From contig NZ_FXAM01000002.1 of the NCBI RefSeq assembly GCF_900155475.1, positions 62,001-126,000 of the forward strand: DNA of 64,000 nt, in the 5' to 3' direction. Below the pieces are notes generated by a model. It saw only the letters and a list, made by a program, of their open reading frames with translations, made no database searches and had not been told where the DNA came from. Of this stretch, positions 45,501 to 51,846 are shown piece by piece. Made by a program: the position numbers and the translations under genes. This DNA is from Methylomagnum ishizawai. Lineage in GTDB: Bacteria > Pseudomonadota > Gammaproteobacteria > Methylococcales > Methylococcaceae. Every line of letters begins with the position of its first letter. Position 1 is the first letter of the stretch.

Positions 45501-46932
45501 TGCCGTAAAGCGCCCCTTTCTTGTCCTTTTGCATGGGCGCGTCGCGCAGTTCGAACGAACGCAGTTCGACCTGCACCACGTTCTTGGCCATGGGCACTTT
45601 GACGTTCTTGAGTCCCGCGGCATCGACCGTGGCCCCTAGCTTCAGGTCGATGGAGACATTCGGGTCGCTGCTACTGCCGGTGGTGGGATCGGCGGGCGCG
45701 GTGGTGGCGGTGAGGGCGATCTTGCCCGAAGGCGCGGACATCTTGGACGCTTCCAGCAGGGCGATCTGCTTGCCCATGATCTCGATGCGCGAGGGGTCTT
45801 GGGTCTGTTCGTCCACCGCCTTTTGACGGCCTTTGTCCGGCACGACTTGGGTCACGCTGCCCTGGCCCAGGACCACCCGCGCCTGTTTGCCCAGCCCGTC
45901 ATTCAGCGCGGCGTCGCGGTCGGTGCGGTCGGGAAGCAGTTCATAGGTGGAGGTGCCCGGCTCCTGAATCACGGGGTTGTCGCCCTTCTCGCGGGCCAAC
46001 AGGCGGATCGAGCCGTTCAGCCGCACCGAAGTGGTGGCCGAGACCAAGCCTTCCTGGTTGACCGCGAAGCCTTCCAGGGTCACGTTACCGCGGCGGGCGG
46101 CGATCTTGCCAAGGTTCTGGACCTTGCCGCCGGTGGCGACTTCGACCAGGAGTCCGCGCACGCCGGTGGCTTGGCTATCGGCTTCCTGGAGATAGACCTT
46201 GTCGCTGGACGCGGCCAGGATGGCCTGGCCGCCGGGGGTTTTGATATCGCCCTTGTTGACGATGTTGGGCGCGGCGATGAGGATGCGCCCGCCGTCCTGG
46301 GTGGTGAGCTGCGCTCCTTTTTCGAGGGTGACGCCGATCTTGACCGGGTTGCCCTGGGCATCCTTCACCGGATTGCCCTGGGCGTCCTTGAGATAGAGCC
46401 CGTTGCCGCCGTCCAAGGCGGCGGCCCCGTTGGTGTTGATGGCCCGGCTCAGGCCGTTGTTCAGGGTGTCCTCGCTGATCTTGAGGGTGCTGACCACCAG
46501 GGTGTTGGTATCGACCCTGGCGTCCTTGCCGAACAGGAAGCCGTTCTGGTTGACCAGATAAACCTGGCCGTTGGCGGTCAGGCTGCCGAGGATGCGGCTG
46601 GGGTCGCTCTGATGGATGTTGTTGAGGGCGATGGCGGTGGCCGAGGGCTGGCTGAAACGGACGGCGTTGTCCTTGCCGATGTTGAAGCTTTCCCAGTCGA
46701 GGATGGCCTTGTCCGACAATTGCTTGATGGTCATGGTGCCGCCCTTGATGACGGGACCGAGCACCCGGCCATGGCCGGGCGCGACCAGTACGCTGGAAGG
46801 CACCGGCAATTCCGCCCGCGCCGGCGCGCCGCCGATGGCAACCCCGCCCAGGATCAAGGAGCCGATGGCTTCGGCCAGGGGTTTCTTGTGGGGCAGCCTC
46901 ACCGCCACCCGCCGTAATCGCTTAGAACTCAT
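36526..46932 (-). CDS. Giant two-partner-secretion exoprotein (TpsA, filamentous haemagglutinin-like)
   Basis: 3,468-aa secreted beta-helix protein, exported by the TpsB encoded immediately upstream. The start ATG at 46932 (AAGGTGG before it) overlaps the TpsB stop by 11 nt. Extended signal peptide with cleavage predicted after APARA (residue 40). TPS domain about 50-300 with the hallmark NQNGFLFGKDARVDT (NQNG 128-131 replacing the usual NPNG). The rest is a repetitive G/D/N/S/T-rich helix. A duplicated DAQGNPVK lies near 46340-46400. The C terminus has an Ala-rich coil (NSASQQLNENSAEENAAAA) and ends VDVVGFGDCTTEEV...GCGG with two cysteines, like the disulfide anchor of HMW1-type adhesins (family knowledge). 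Open frames of up to 1,577 codons on the other strand are shadows. Confidence 0.93.
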   Translation of the reverse strand: MSSKRLRRVAVRLPHKKPLAEAIGSLILGGVAIGGAPARAELPVPSSVLVAPGHGRVLGPVIKGGTMTIKQLSDKAILDWESFNIGKDNAVRFSQPSATAIALNNIHQSDPSRILGSLTANGQVYLVNQNGFLFGKDARVDTNTLVVSTLKISEDTLNNGLSRAINTNGAAALDGGNGLYLKDAQGNPVKDAQGNPVKIGVTLEKGAQLTTQDGGRILIAAPNIVNKGDIKTPGGQAILAASSDKVYLQEADSQATGVRGLLVEVATGGKVQNLGKIAARRGNVTLEGFAVNQEGLVSATTSVRLNGSIRLLAREKGDNPVIQEPGTSTYELLPDRTDRDAALNDGLGKQARVVLGQGSVTQVVPDKGRQKAVDEQTQDPSRIEIMGKQIALLEASKMSAPSGKIALTATTAPADPTTGSSSDPNVSIDLKLGATVDAAGLKNVKVPMAKNVVQVELRSFELRDAPMQKDKKGALYGKKVLVDIREAQDGRIGSDGNTIDISGGIARIQRNIAERSVKGGSVSLSSGGSVNIGPDAKVDVSGGYTHYNSGYVKTTWLKSQDKFYEIGNADLGRHYDSIAGRYSQTDKRWGVTRSWFLLGPGNQGRYEKGYDQGADGGQLDISATQLDLQGDLRGGTVDGLHQRESGQRAAGASLNIDLGLSPLGVQSVAVLGQNGDLDAQLQRLSAGLGGAVLTNPLVLMDRYLERTGFRSTTVVSRGAVGVSDLAEVNLPAEGSLTLQGGQVEFEGHIRAPSGTVALKTQFDEGVPDFGTTGKVHLAPGSSIDVSGAWTNDLTNKQGGKKLPLKAAPVDGGTVTLLADGDLGFDKGAEIAADAGAWLDSGGKLVSGKGGSISLAATDTGRNPNIAISGRNGSNLELNGDLHAYGQTQGGSLSLATNQILIGDSFSAYQTAGNGLQPLVLAPGFFNGGGFANYALTSNLNGIALGYDTHIDLKAQNFAFNDGYQQAPTGTSIQSLGGPRMLTDDLRQPVNLSLTLKQPTNTYSTQVGIVLDPGSSIAADPGAKIAIHTDSKAVLDGRISAPAGSLVVDVNSPQQIAYDAAQGIFVGKTATLSAAGAVVPVPGVNNGVNDKDVLAGGSISLSANRGYVVLEPGSVLDVSGTRAVVGESRPDPSGAGYRLVPTVHASDAGSIALNAAEGVLIGGDIQGHSDRAHGARGGDLSISLLTSLRNPPDDVNLAKTFPAGPRTIQITQDQPEDLLADWTPGTAVPDSVNGLATLSANRLAAGGFDGLTLKAENAVRFVGDVTLATGSRIVLDTPTLALAQAEGQTASSVVLDAPYLELGSSLVRDQTSAALPDSTGGAGTFSANARNIDLLGGLSLQGISDTRLVSAQDLRLRGVNLPQTRDFTGTLLASGNLTLAAQQIYPATLSQYAIKLSGDDTSTLTVLGGSGTPAPILAAGGGIEMTAPNIEVGGVIKAPFGSIKLEATASALNLGNGAVVSVSADGQTIPFGQTQGGQDWLYPIGSGINLLYGVGTGEQAPPTGSIQLSGARVTVASGAKIDISGGGQLWSHEFVKGSGGSLDLLDPQDPEVVNGDFQYQEKYAILPWLKDRIAPYDPIETPKSGLGVGDSVYLADSAAGLKAGRYTLLPASYALLPGAYLITTTSHGTANTQPGTVARRADGVAVVAGQRAEAGTEFKSYQWEGFAVQRGRDFKKLTDYTINTADQFFAAQAKKLEVAVPQLPRDAGKLTLEVGNQLSLDGTVSGQAAQGGHGGELDIAANNLRVVAPTSATTGNDDEVVLRADQLDKLNVDSLLLGGVRSAVGKDETHIATQSGAVVIDQGAELKGPEIMLAANDRIDIRAGAKLQAQGELNSGTQTLTLSNSDGSASDGAFVRVSAAGQADIVRATPAQTQGTLNIEAGAVLGANGSMTLDATRAASFAGSIDMKGGSLSLGANRIDLGATGGDNGGLGLTGSQLAGFTVDELILRSGSEIRTYGAIALTAKKLDIEASGLAGYGDAQASLSADQITLANPGAGSFTASGDQGGSLAINAKDFSFGGGQFAIAGYKTINLQAANQFTASGQGTLAVTGDTTLATPVATAANGADFTLDASGHSVTFAALAAGNSVTAGLGAKYTLNADSIALDSKILLPSGDFIANAGHGLSLAGGASLDVSGISQVYTEKTVYTPGGNITLNSAQGDVSLAAGATIDVSGAEQAGSFGLSAPEGGASLQASFKGAATQAGGSNASLSFDLGQSADQGAGAFAYLQSTGGARDFSLRLRQGDLAVADGAVLKSHSFELAADSGDVIVAGTLDASGQQAGSIALAAGDRVRLASSAKLLAGTSTVNAQGGSVFLEAVDRDGDGQSGIVAGAGAVIDVRGGTLQNPAATPDVDQVRYITDGPAVRDSASGIDYLAGSIHLRALRDSLGDGSDVLGVDFKATASGATQVVAEAVKVYDLAVDPKTHTASIGADQITVWSADTQAYMAALDPKAHPGLAILPGLEIRSAGNLTLASDWDFRSVRWLDEDGNETDPSLGTPVPTNAWRYGSNHDVPGFLTLRAQGDVLLNGKLSDGIAAGQVTDDSDQPAYISELIQSGPSWSFRVVAGAEAGAASAGQVRTGVGDLELAKNALIRTGTGDIELHAGKDFKLDDASAAVYTVGSVSSDPARRYGVFTNVDVWNFYAEYPTGGGNIDIAAGGDIIGATTPQFVPDWLVRTGNWIPGSDHNGESKVAWGIALTQPDAILQNNLYNFDPAYLGFQQNVGALAGGRVNIAAGGNIADLSAVVPTVGQQVGTGERNSVDIHNGGSLDIKAGGNIAGGMYYVGKGTANVDAEGAITGGTQYTDGPLFSLGDTQFKVSARTDIAVGAVFDPFMLRERFTTGTDSDFSTYSAASAVGFSALAGDIAFNNALAVFNQNYLYPGTPSPVLSADVSDIQGGNFTGGDYIGLYYYPGTVTAQANAGSIEIMRSFNMAPAAEGNLELFAGNAIQSGDNGNALVTVNMTDTDPAFIPGPLNPTTPGNLGDFQFRTSPVGGSIDQIHAAVPVHSGDTEPVRIASLSGNIQGFDPLEFYLPKSARIESGGDVRDVSFEIQNLDPKDISAISAQGDIAFAIKRDENGALVAGQVTRFRISGPGSMQMLAGGNIDLGSSDGLVSFGDTLNPALPSTGASLSLLAGLSDKLDTAGFLKTYLKMSDAEIGGLSARQQLDLVLPVLFDVVRKAGVDAAKHGKKGYEPGFKAIQTLFTGDQYQGDINLFFSRVHTIAGGDINLLAPGGTINAGLTNSALGSKTTADLGIVVQQKGAINAIAKNDFTVNESRVFTQGGGDITIWSSDGNIDAGKGAKSALSAPPTQSTFDDQGNLVVVFPPVLSGSGIRTAISDPKQAAGDVYLFAPRGVVDAGEAGIGGNNVVIAATAVIGASNIQVSGTAVGVPTTPPPPVVPAGAASAAAAAANSASQQLNENSAEENAAAAKQKADALAATVMKSIMVDVVGFGDCTTEEVRRGKEGCGG

Positions 46933-48499
46933 AGGCCACCTTGAAATCGATACGCTGTTCCCCGACACCCACTTGGTTGATGGCGCTGAAGGGATAGGAC
47001 CAATCGAGTTCGTTGGTCATACGGTGGAAGGCCCGCATCCGGAAACCGGCCCCGGCGCTGGCGAGATGGTAGCCCCCAGGACTTCCCGGCAAGGCTTGCA
47101 ACACCCACAGCCGCGCCCCGTCCATGAAGCCCAACAGCCTGAAATCCTGGATGTATTCGCTGTCCAGCAGTTTGGGGCTGTAAAGCTCCAAGGAGCCGCT
47201 GATGCCGTCGTCGCCCAGGACTTCGGTTTGATGGTAGCCATGCACGCTCAAGGGACCGCCCGCCGAGAATTGCTCGTTGGAAATCAGGGGCGAATCGGTG
47301 ATCTGGCCGTTGGCCTTGATGAGGAAGCGAATGTCGTAGGGCAGGATTTCCTGATGCTTCACCTCGGCAGTGAAATACATATAGTCGGGCTTGGCGTTAT
47401 AACGTTTGTCGGCGAATTCCTGGGGATCGTTGCCCAGGCCGCGGATCGAGAAATGCAGCCCCAGATCGACCGAACTCAGGCGCTGCTCGCCGCGGTGGAT
47501 GAGGTTATAGCCCAGCATGAAGGGGGAGTAATGGATCGGAGTGGCCTGGGTATCGGCCCCGGTCAGGATGGATTGGCCGAAGTCCTTGTAATCCCAGCCC
47601 AAGGTGACGCTGTGGTAATAACCATCGCCCGCGCCGAAGGGCTTGACCAACCGCAGCCCGTAGATTTCGCCGGTACCGACCACGCTCATGGCCCCGGCGG
47701 TCGAGATATCGGTGTTCGAGGAAATCCCCACGCCATAGAACGCGAGGCGGCTGTCCCATAGCCCGATGGGCAGGGCGTAGGTGCCGGACCAGACCTCGAC
47801 CTGATCGGAATTCTCGGGCGACACCTGGTATTGCAGGGAGGCGCTGTGCTGCATCTGCCAAAGGTTGTCGTAGCGGATGGAGCCGATCAAGCGGGTGAGG
47901 GTGGTGTCGGCGCTGTTGCGGGTATTGATTTCCACGCCGCCGTGCAGGGGCAGTTCGTCCTTGACCTGGAGTTCCACGTCCAGCTTGCCGGGGGTCGCCC
48001 CGGCCCGCAGCACCGGGGTCACGTTGCGGTCGGGGCTTTCCTCGGCCAGCGCCGCCAATTCCTTCTGCACCGTCGGCATATGCGGCACCTGGCCCTCGGC
48101 CAGCGAGGGCACGCCCGCCTTGATCTTGCCTAGCGAGTAATAGCGGGAGCCGATGACGTTGAGGCGGCCCACCCGGCCTTCGGTGACTTGTAACACCACC
48201 AGTCCTTCATCCACGTCCTGTTCCGGGATATCGACCAGGACCGTGGTGTAACCCTTGTCATGGTAGAGCTTTTCCAGCGCCTTGCGGGCTTGTTCCACGG
48301 ATTCGATGGAGCGCCCCGGCCCGGTATAGGGATAGACCGCGTGTTCCAGGGCTTCGTCGGCCAGCACGCTGTTACCGTCGATCCTATAAGCCCAGATATC
48401 GAAGTCGACCGGAGCCTGGGTCGCCGTTTCCGGGGCCGGCTCGTCTGCCAGCACGGCCTGGCCGCAGGTCAGCAAGACAAAAAATAAGGCTTTCCGCAT
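46922..48499 (-). CDS. TpsB outer-membrane transporter (ShlB/FhaC family)
   Basis: 525-aa Omp85-superfamily pore that secretes the downstream exoprotein. Signal peptide MRKALFFVLLTCGQAVLA. Two POTRA domains: about 30-108 (IWAYRIDGNSVLADEALEHAV, LHDKGY-type) and about 110-185 (VTEGRVGRLNVIGSRYYS). The 16-strand barrel follows from about 200 to the terminal KVAYEF. The loop-6 signature normally reading V-R-G-Y/F is here LSVHGYHQTEVLGDDG, with His replacing the near-invariant Arg. The barrel otherwise looks intact. Co-transcribed with tpsA (11-nt overlap). Confidence 0.93.
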   Translation of the reverse strand: MRKALFFVLLTCGQAVLADEPAPETATQAPVDFDIWAYRIDGNSVLADEALEHAVYPYTGPGRSIESVEQARKALEKLYHDKGYTTVLVDIPEQDVDEGLVVLQVTEGRVGRLNVIGSRYYSLGKIKAGVPSLAEGQVPHMPTVQKELAALAEESPDRNVTPVLRAGATPGKLDVELQVKDELPLHGGVEINTRNSADTTLTRLIGSIRYDNLWQMQHSASLQYQVSPENSDQVEVWSGTYALPIGLWDSRLAFYGVGISSNTDISTAGAMSVVGTGEIYGLRLVKPFGAGDGYYHSVTLGWDYKDFGQSILTGADTQATPIHYSPFMLGYNLIHRGEQRLSSVDLGLHFSIRGLGNDPQEFADKRYNAKPDYMYFTAEVKHQEILPYDIRFLIKANGQITDSPLISNEQFSAGGPLSVHGYHQTEVLGDDGISGSLELYSPKLLDSEYIQDFRLLGFMDGARLWVLQALPGSPGGYHLASAGAGFRMRAFHRMTNELDWSYPFSAINQVGVGEQRIDFKVAYEF

Positions 48500-48599
48500 T
48501 CAAAACAACCTGTATACCGCCGGTTCGGACCCGGCTAGCCCTCGGGGGCATGATTCGACCGCGCACGGGCGTGGCGGTAGCGGCCACGCACGCCAAAAC

Positions 48600-48640
48600 G
48601 CGGAACAGGTCCGGGGCGTCGCGCCCCGGACCTGTTCCGC
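48600..48640 (-). terminator. 19-bp perfect hairpin terminator
   Basis: GCGGAACAGGTCCGGGGCG (48600-48618), a TCG loop, and its exact complement (48622-48640). In the minus direction it follows the PstS-like gene by 66 bp and is followed by a short CGTTTTGG. It separates that gene from the tpsB-tpsA operon. Confidence 0.6.
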
Positions 48641-48705
48641 ACGGACCCGCCTCGAAGCCGGCATCGGACGGTGCTACGCCGCTACCGGCTTCCGATCCAG
48701 CCGGT

Positions 48706-50295
48706 TTAGAAACTCGGCGTCTTGCTGTTGTAGGCCGCGTTCATGGACGGCACACGGCAGTTGTCCGTGTTGGTGGTGGTCCGGGTGTAGGCGATCACCG
48801 GGTTGGTGAGCTTCAGCACGGCATCCGGAACCTGGCCGGTCACGGTGGACAAGGCCATGTAGGTCGGGGCCGGCATCAGGCTGTTCAGGTTGGCCAGGGT
48901 GCTGGCGCTGCCGACCAGGTTCTTGAAGGTCTGGGCGAAGCCGACCTTGGACGCGGGGGCCAGGTCCTTACGCCATTGGACGGTGGCTTCGGCCCACAGC
49001 GGATATTTGCCGTCATGCGCGTTCTTGAGCGTGGGAGCGACACCATCGACCTTGATGAATTTGAAATTGGCGTCGGCCTTTTCCAAGCCCATCAGGCCAA
49101 TGGCCCAGCCGGTGTCGCCGGCCTTGCTGGGCACGGTCACGCTGCCTGGGCTCTTATCGGTGGAGATGACCTGCTGGGTGCCGGTGTTCCAGGCCTTCAA
49201 GCAGTTGATAGCATCGCCGGAACCCGAACCCTGGGTCACGTTGCTGGTATTGCCGGCCAACGGGGCCAGGCCGCCGCCGTTGCATGGGGTGTCCATGATC
49301 ACGTTGTTGATGGCGGCTTGGGTGCCGGAACCGGGGGTGCGGCGGCAAATTTTGACCGGATAGAAAGACGAACCAGCGGAAACCGTCGGGGTCGGCAGGG
49401 TGATGCCGGGGATGACGTTGGTGGTGTCGGTGAAGGGTTTACCGTTGACCTGGATTTGGTTCCACTGGGTCACCTTGCCGGTGAACAGGCTGGCGAGCAG
49501 TTGCTTGCTCATCGACGGCATACAGACTTCGGTATCCAGGCCTTTGCAACTTGCGCCGCCGCTCTTCAAACCTTGGGCGACCTGGAGCGCGTTGCGCAGG
49601 TTGGTATTGACCACCACGCCGAACACCTGGCCCACCACGCTCTTGACCGTGCCGAAGGTGGCGGAGGCGGAGGCGGAAGTGACACCGGTGAAGCCGAGCG
49701 GCACGTTGACGCCGCGGAACATGGCGGGATCGACATCGGACACGCCGGCGTCGGGCACGACGTTGACGGCGGTGGTGGCGGTGCCGCTGTTATTGCACTT
49801 GACCGCGTCCACGGTGCCGACGATGGGCGAAACATAGGTGCCATCGGTGGTGCAAGAGGCCGGATCGATCTGGGCGACCGGATTGTTGCTGATCAGGGTC
49901 TGCACGCCATAGGCGGAACCGCCTTCGGAGCGCTTCAGCAACATGATGGTCTGGCCGGAAATAGTGCTGTCGATCTTGCTGTTCTGCGCGGTGGTCTTGG
50001 CCACGCAAGCGACACCGAAGTAATTGCCCAGCTTGGGCAGGATGCCCGTGGTGCCATCGCTCTTGGTCACGGTGGTGTTGGTGGGCTTGTTCAGGACGGT
50101 GATATTGCTGGCGCAAATATCCTTCAACATGGCGTCGAAGGTCAGGTTATCCGTCGCCGAGGAACCGGCATAGCGCAGGATATATTGGCTAGCCACCGTG
50201 GTCGGGTCCACGCCACCATTCGGCAGGGCCGCGAAAGTGGTTTGCGGCAGCACGGTCGCTGCGGCGATGGCGAAGGAAAGAGCTTTTAATTTCAT
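48706..50295 (-). CDS. PstS-like periplasmic substrate-binding protein
   Basis: 529 aa with signal peptide (MKLKALSFAIAAATVLPQTTFA). The C-terminal two thirds read as a type-2 periplasmic binding fold of the phosphate-binding sort: LFTGKVTQWNQIQVNGK, ICRRTPGSGTQAAINNV (phosphate-loop-like T-P-G-S-G-T), GWAIGLMGLEK and KYPLWAEATVQW. It is much longer than PstS (about 320-350 aa) and has at least eight cysteines, unusual for a PstS and suggesting disulfides. There are no PstCAB genes nearby. It may be a surface or extracellular binding protein. The leader GTATCC box just before the ATG is shared with the three paralogous genes upstream. Confidence 0.75.
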   Translation of the reverse strand: MKLKALSFAIAAATVLPQTTFAALPNGGVDPTTVASQYILRYAGSSATDNLTFDAMLKDICASNITVLNKPTNTTVTKSDGTTGILPKLGNYFGVACVAKTTAQNSKIDSTISGQTIMLLKRSEGGSAYGVQTLISNNPVAQIDPASCTTDGTYVSPIVGTVDAVKCNNSGTATTAVNVVPDAGVSDVDPAMFRGVNVPLGFTGVTSASASATFGTVKSVVGQVFGVVVNTNLRNALQVAQGLKSGGASCKGLDTEVCMPSMSKQLLASLFTGKVTQWNQIQVNGKPFTDTTNVIPGITLPTPTVSAGSSFYPVKICRRTPGSGTQAAINNVIMDTPCNGGGLAPLAGNTSNVTQGSGSGDAINCLKAWNTGTQQVISTDKSPGSVTVPSKAGDTGWAIGLMGLEKADANFKFIKVDGVAPTLKNAHDGKYPLWAEATVQWRKDLAPASKVGFAQTFKNLVGSASTLANLNSLMPAPTYMALSTVTGQVPDAVLKLTNPVIAYTRTTTNTDNCRVPSMNAAYNSKTPSF

Positions 50296-50473
50296 GTTTG
50301 GATACCTGAAGTGTCCGGGTTGATCGATGCCCTGGTCCCAAGGGTTTTGGTCCCAGTTAAAAGGCGGAATGGATAGGACGGATTACCGCCCTGATCCCCA
50401 TCTCTTGATGCGACACCGCTGCAATTTAACAGGCGATCTTTGCATTTAAATTACGGTTCCGTGAAAATTTTTC

Positions 50474-50521
50474 CCAAACCCCGCAGCCGTGGGTTTGGAA
50501 CGCCGGGGCGGATACGCCCCG
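50474..50521 (-). terminator. Two adjacent hairpins downstream of paralog 1
   Basis: CCAAACCC-N9-GGGTTTGG (50474-50498) and CGGGGCG-GATA-CGCCCCG (50504-50521), both perfect. On the minus strand the second one met by polymerase is followed by GAAAAATTTTC. They lie in the 310-bp gap between the exported paralog and the PstS-like gene, which otherwise shows no gene. Confidence 0.45.
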
Positions 50522-50605
50522 AGATTTACAACCCGTGTCGGAGCGCCCTATTAAGCCACGCCCACGATGATTTTGGGTCTAGGAATCCGGCTAGGCTACT
50601 CCCGG

Positions 50606-51799
50606 TTATTTTTGGACCGAAAATACCCCATCGGTGGTATCGCATTCGGCCAGGGCGGTTTTGGAGGCGGGTAGGCAAACCGCCAATAACCCATTTTCGG
50701 TGATCTGTTTTTTACCGGGCTTCCATAAATAATACCCATTGACCCGCAGACCCTTTTTGATCGGCTTCCAGGTCAGGCCGCCGTCTTTCGAGTAATAAAC
50801 GTTCAAGCGCTGCTTGGGATCGATGTCCCCCGAGGCCCAACCCACCGCTTGCCTGACGCCCGCCTTCAAGGTATCGCCGGGTTTGGGCATCAGTACCGTG
50901 AGGGAGCCGCCCGGTGTAGGGGTCGGCGTGGGCGTCGGCGTGGGCGTCGGCGTAGGGGTCGGCGTAGGGGTCGGCGTAGGCGTTGGAGTCGGCGTGGGCG
51001 TAGGTGTTGGAGTCGGCGTCGGGGTCGGCGTGGGTGTAGGTGTAGGTGTAGGAGTCGGCGTCGGGCAAGGCGCGGTGGGCTGGTTTGCCGCCGTGAAGCT
51101 CAGTTGCTTACCATCAAAAGTCCAATTGCCGAAGGATTGCCCACTATTACCGATAATACCAGCGGGCGTGCCGGAATCTGGAACCGTGAAGAAATACATG
51201 CCCATCGGGCCATTGCTATCATCCAGGCTTCTATAGTTATTAAAAGTGATACTTTGCCCCATCGACAAACCCCAGGTATCCGGGCTGAAATAGCCGAGGT
51301 CGGCAGCACCGAAAACCTTGGACCCGACGACACCGGCATCGCCCAAATGGGCCTGCATTGTACCGTTATTGACCACGGTATAGGAAAACGAATAACTGCC
51401 TGGGTCTTGCTCGAATATCTCTGGATTCGCCGCTGTCGCCAGGAAACCATAATGGTTATCCGGGGATTGCGGGTCGTAGCTGGGATCGTTGAGAAAACTG
51501 GTATCGTTGTTATAGGCCTGCACCGTCCAGGTCGTGGTGGTGGGTAATTGGCCATCGACTTGCAACCCGGCGAGATTGGTATCGGCGGCGAGATTGGCGA
51601 CCACCCCGTTATAACAGCCCGGCGCATTCATGAAGGCGTCCATCGGGATACCTAAATCCTTGATATAAGACATCCCGGTCGAGTCGGGATTGCCGTTCCA
51701 TATTTCCAGGAACAAGCCGTTGTTTCCCAGTGTGGCGGTGGTATCCGCTTGGGAACCCAAGGGCAAGATCAAGGCGGCGGTCAGGGTTTTAAATTTCAT
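50606..51799 (-). CDS. Exported paralog 1: unknown N-terminal domain, (PT)n linker, KNH-like C-terminal domain
   Basis: 397 aa. Signal peptide (about 1-20), then an unassigned about 220-residue domain shared with the next two genes: LFLEIWNGNPDSTGMSYIKD, DAFMNAPGCYNGVVANL, WTVQAYNNDTS, and GMYFFTVPDSGTPAGIIG. A linker of about 25 Pro-Thr units (from residue about 246) replaces the Cys repeats of its paralogs. The last about 95 residues (LMPKPGDTLKAGVRQAVGWA, RLNVYYSKDGGLTWKPI) resemble the Ser/Thr-rich-anchored Kre9/KNH-type Ig-like domain. Probably a secreted or surface protein; function unknown. 47 bp separate it from paralog 2. Confidence 0.75.
   Translation of the reverse strand: MKFKTLTAALILPLGSQADTTATLGNNGLFLEIWNGNPDSTGMSYIKDLGIPMDAFMNAPGCYNGVVANLAADTNLAGLQVDGQLPTTTTWTVQAYNNDTSFLNDPSYDPQSPDNHYGFLATAANPEIFEQDPGSYSFSYTVVNNGTMQAHLGDAGVVGSKVFGAADLGYFSPDTWGLSMGQSITFNNYRSLDDSNGPMGMYFFTVPDSGTPAGIIGNSGQSFGNWTFDGKQLSFTAANQPTAPCPTPTPTPTPTPTPTPTPTPTPTPTPTPTPTPTPTPTPTPTPTPTPTPTPTPGGSLTVLMPKPGDTLKAGVRQAVGWASGDIDPKQRLNVYYSKDGGLTWKPIKKGLRVNGYYLWKPGKKQITENGLLAVCLPASKTALAECDTTDGVFSVQK
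50914..51064 (-). repeat. (PT)n-coding hexanucleotide tandem repeat
   Basis: About 25 copies of a degenerate 6-bp unit (plus strand GTNGGN) encoding Pro-Thr. Several exact sub-blocks (GGCGTGGGCGTC, GGCGTAGGGGTC) recur, so the array can expand or contract in whole Pro-Thr units without changing frame. Confidence 0.8.
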
Positions 51800-51846
51800 A
51801 CGGGGATACTCGGCGGCTGGGGGCGGGGGTGTTCCGCCCCGTCGGT

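Noticed and set aside
50814-51236. Val-Gly repeat protein on the plus strand
   Set aside because: It is the reverse reading of the (PT)n linker array.
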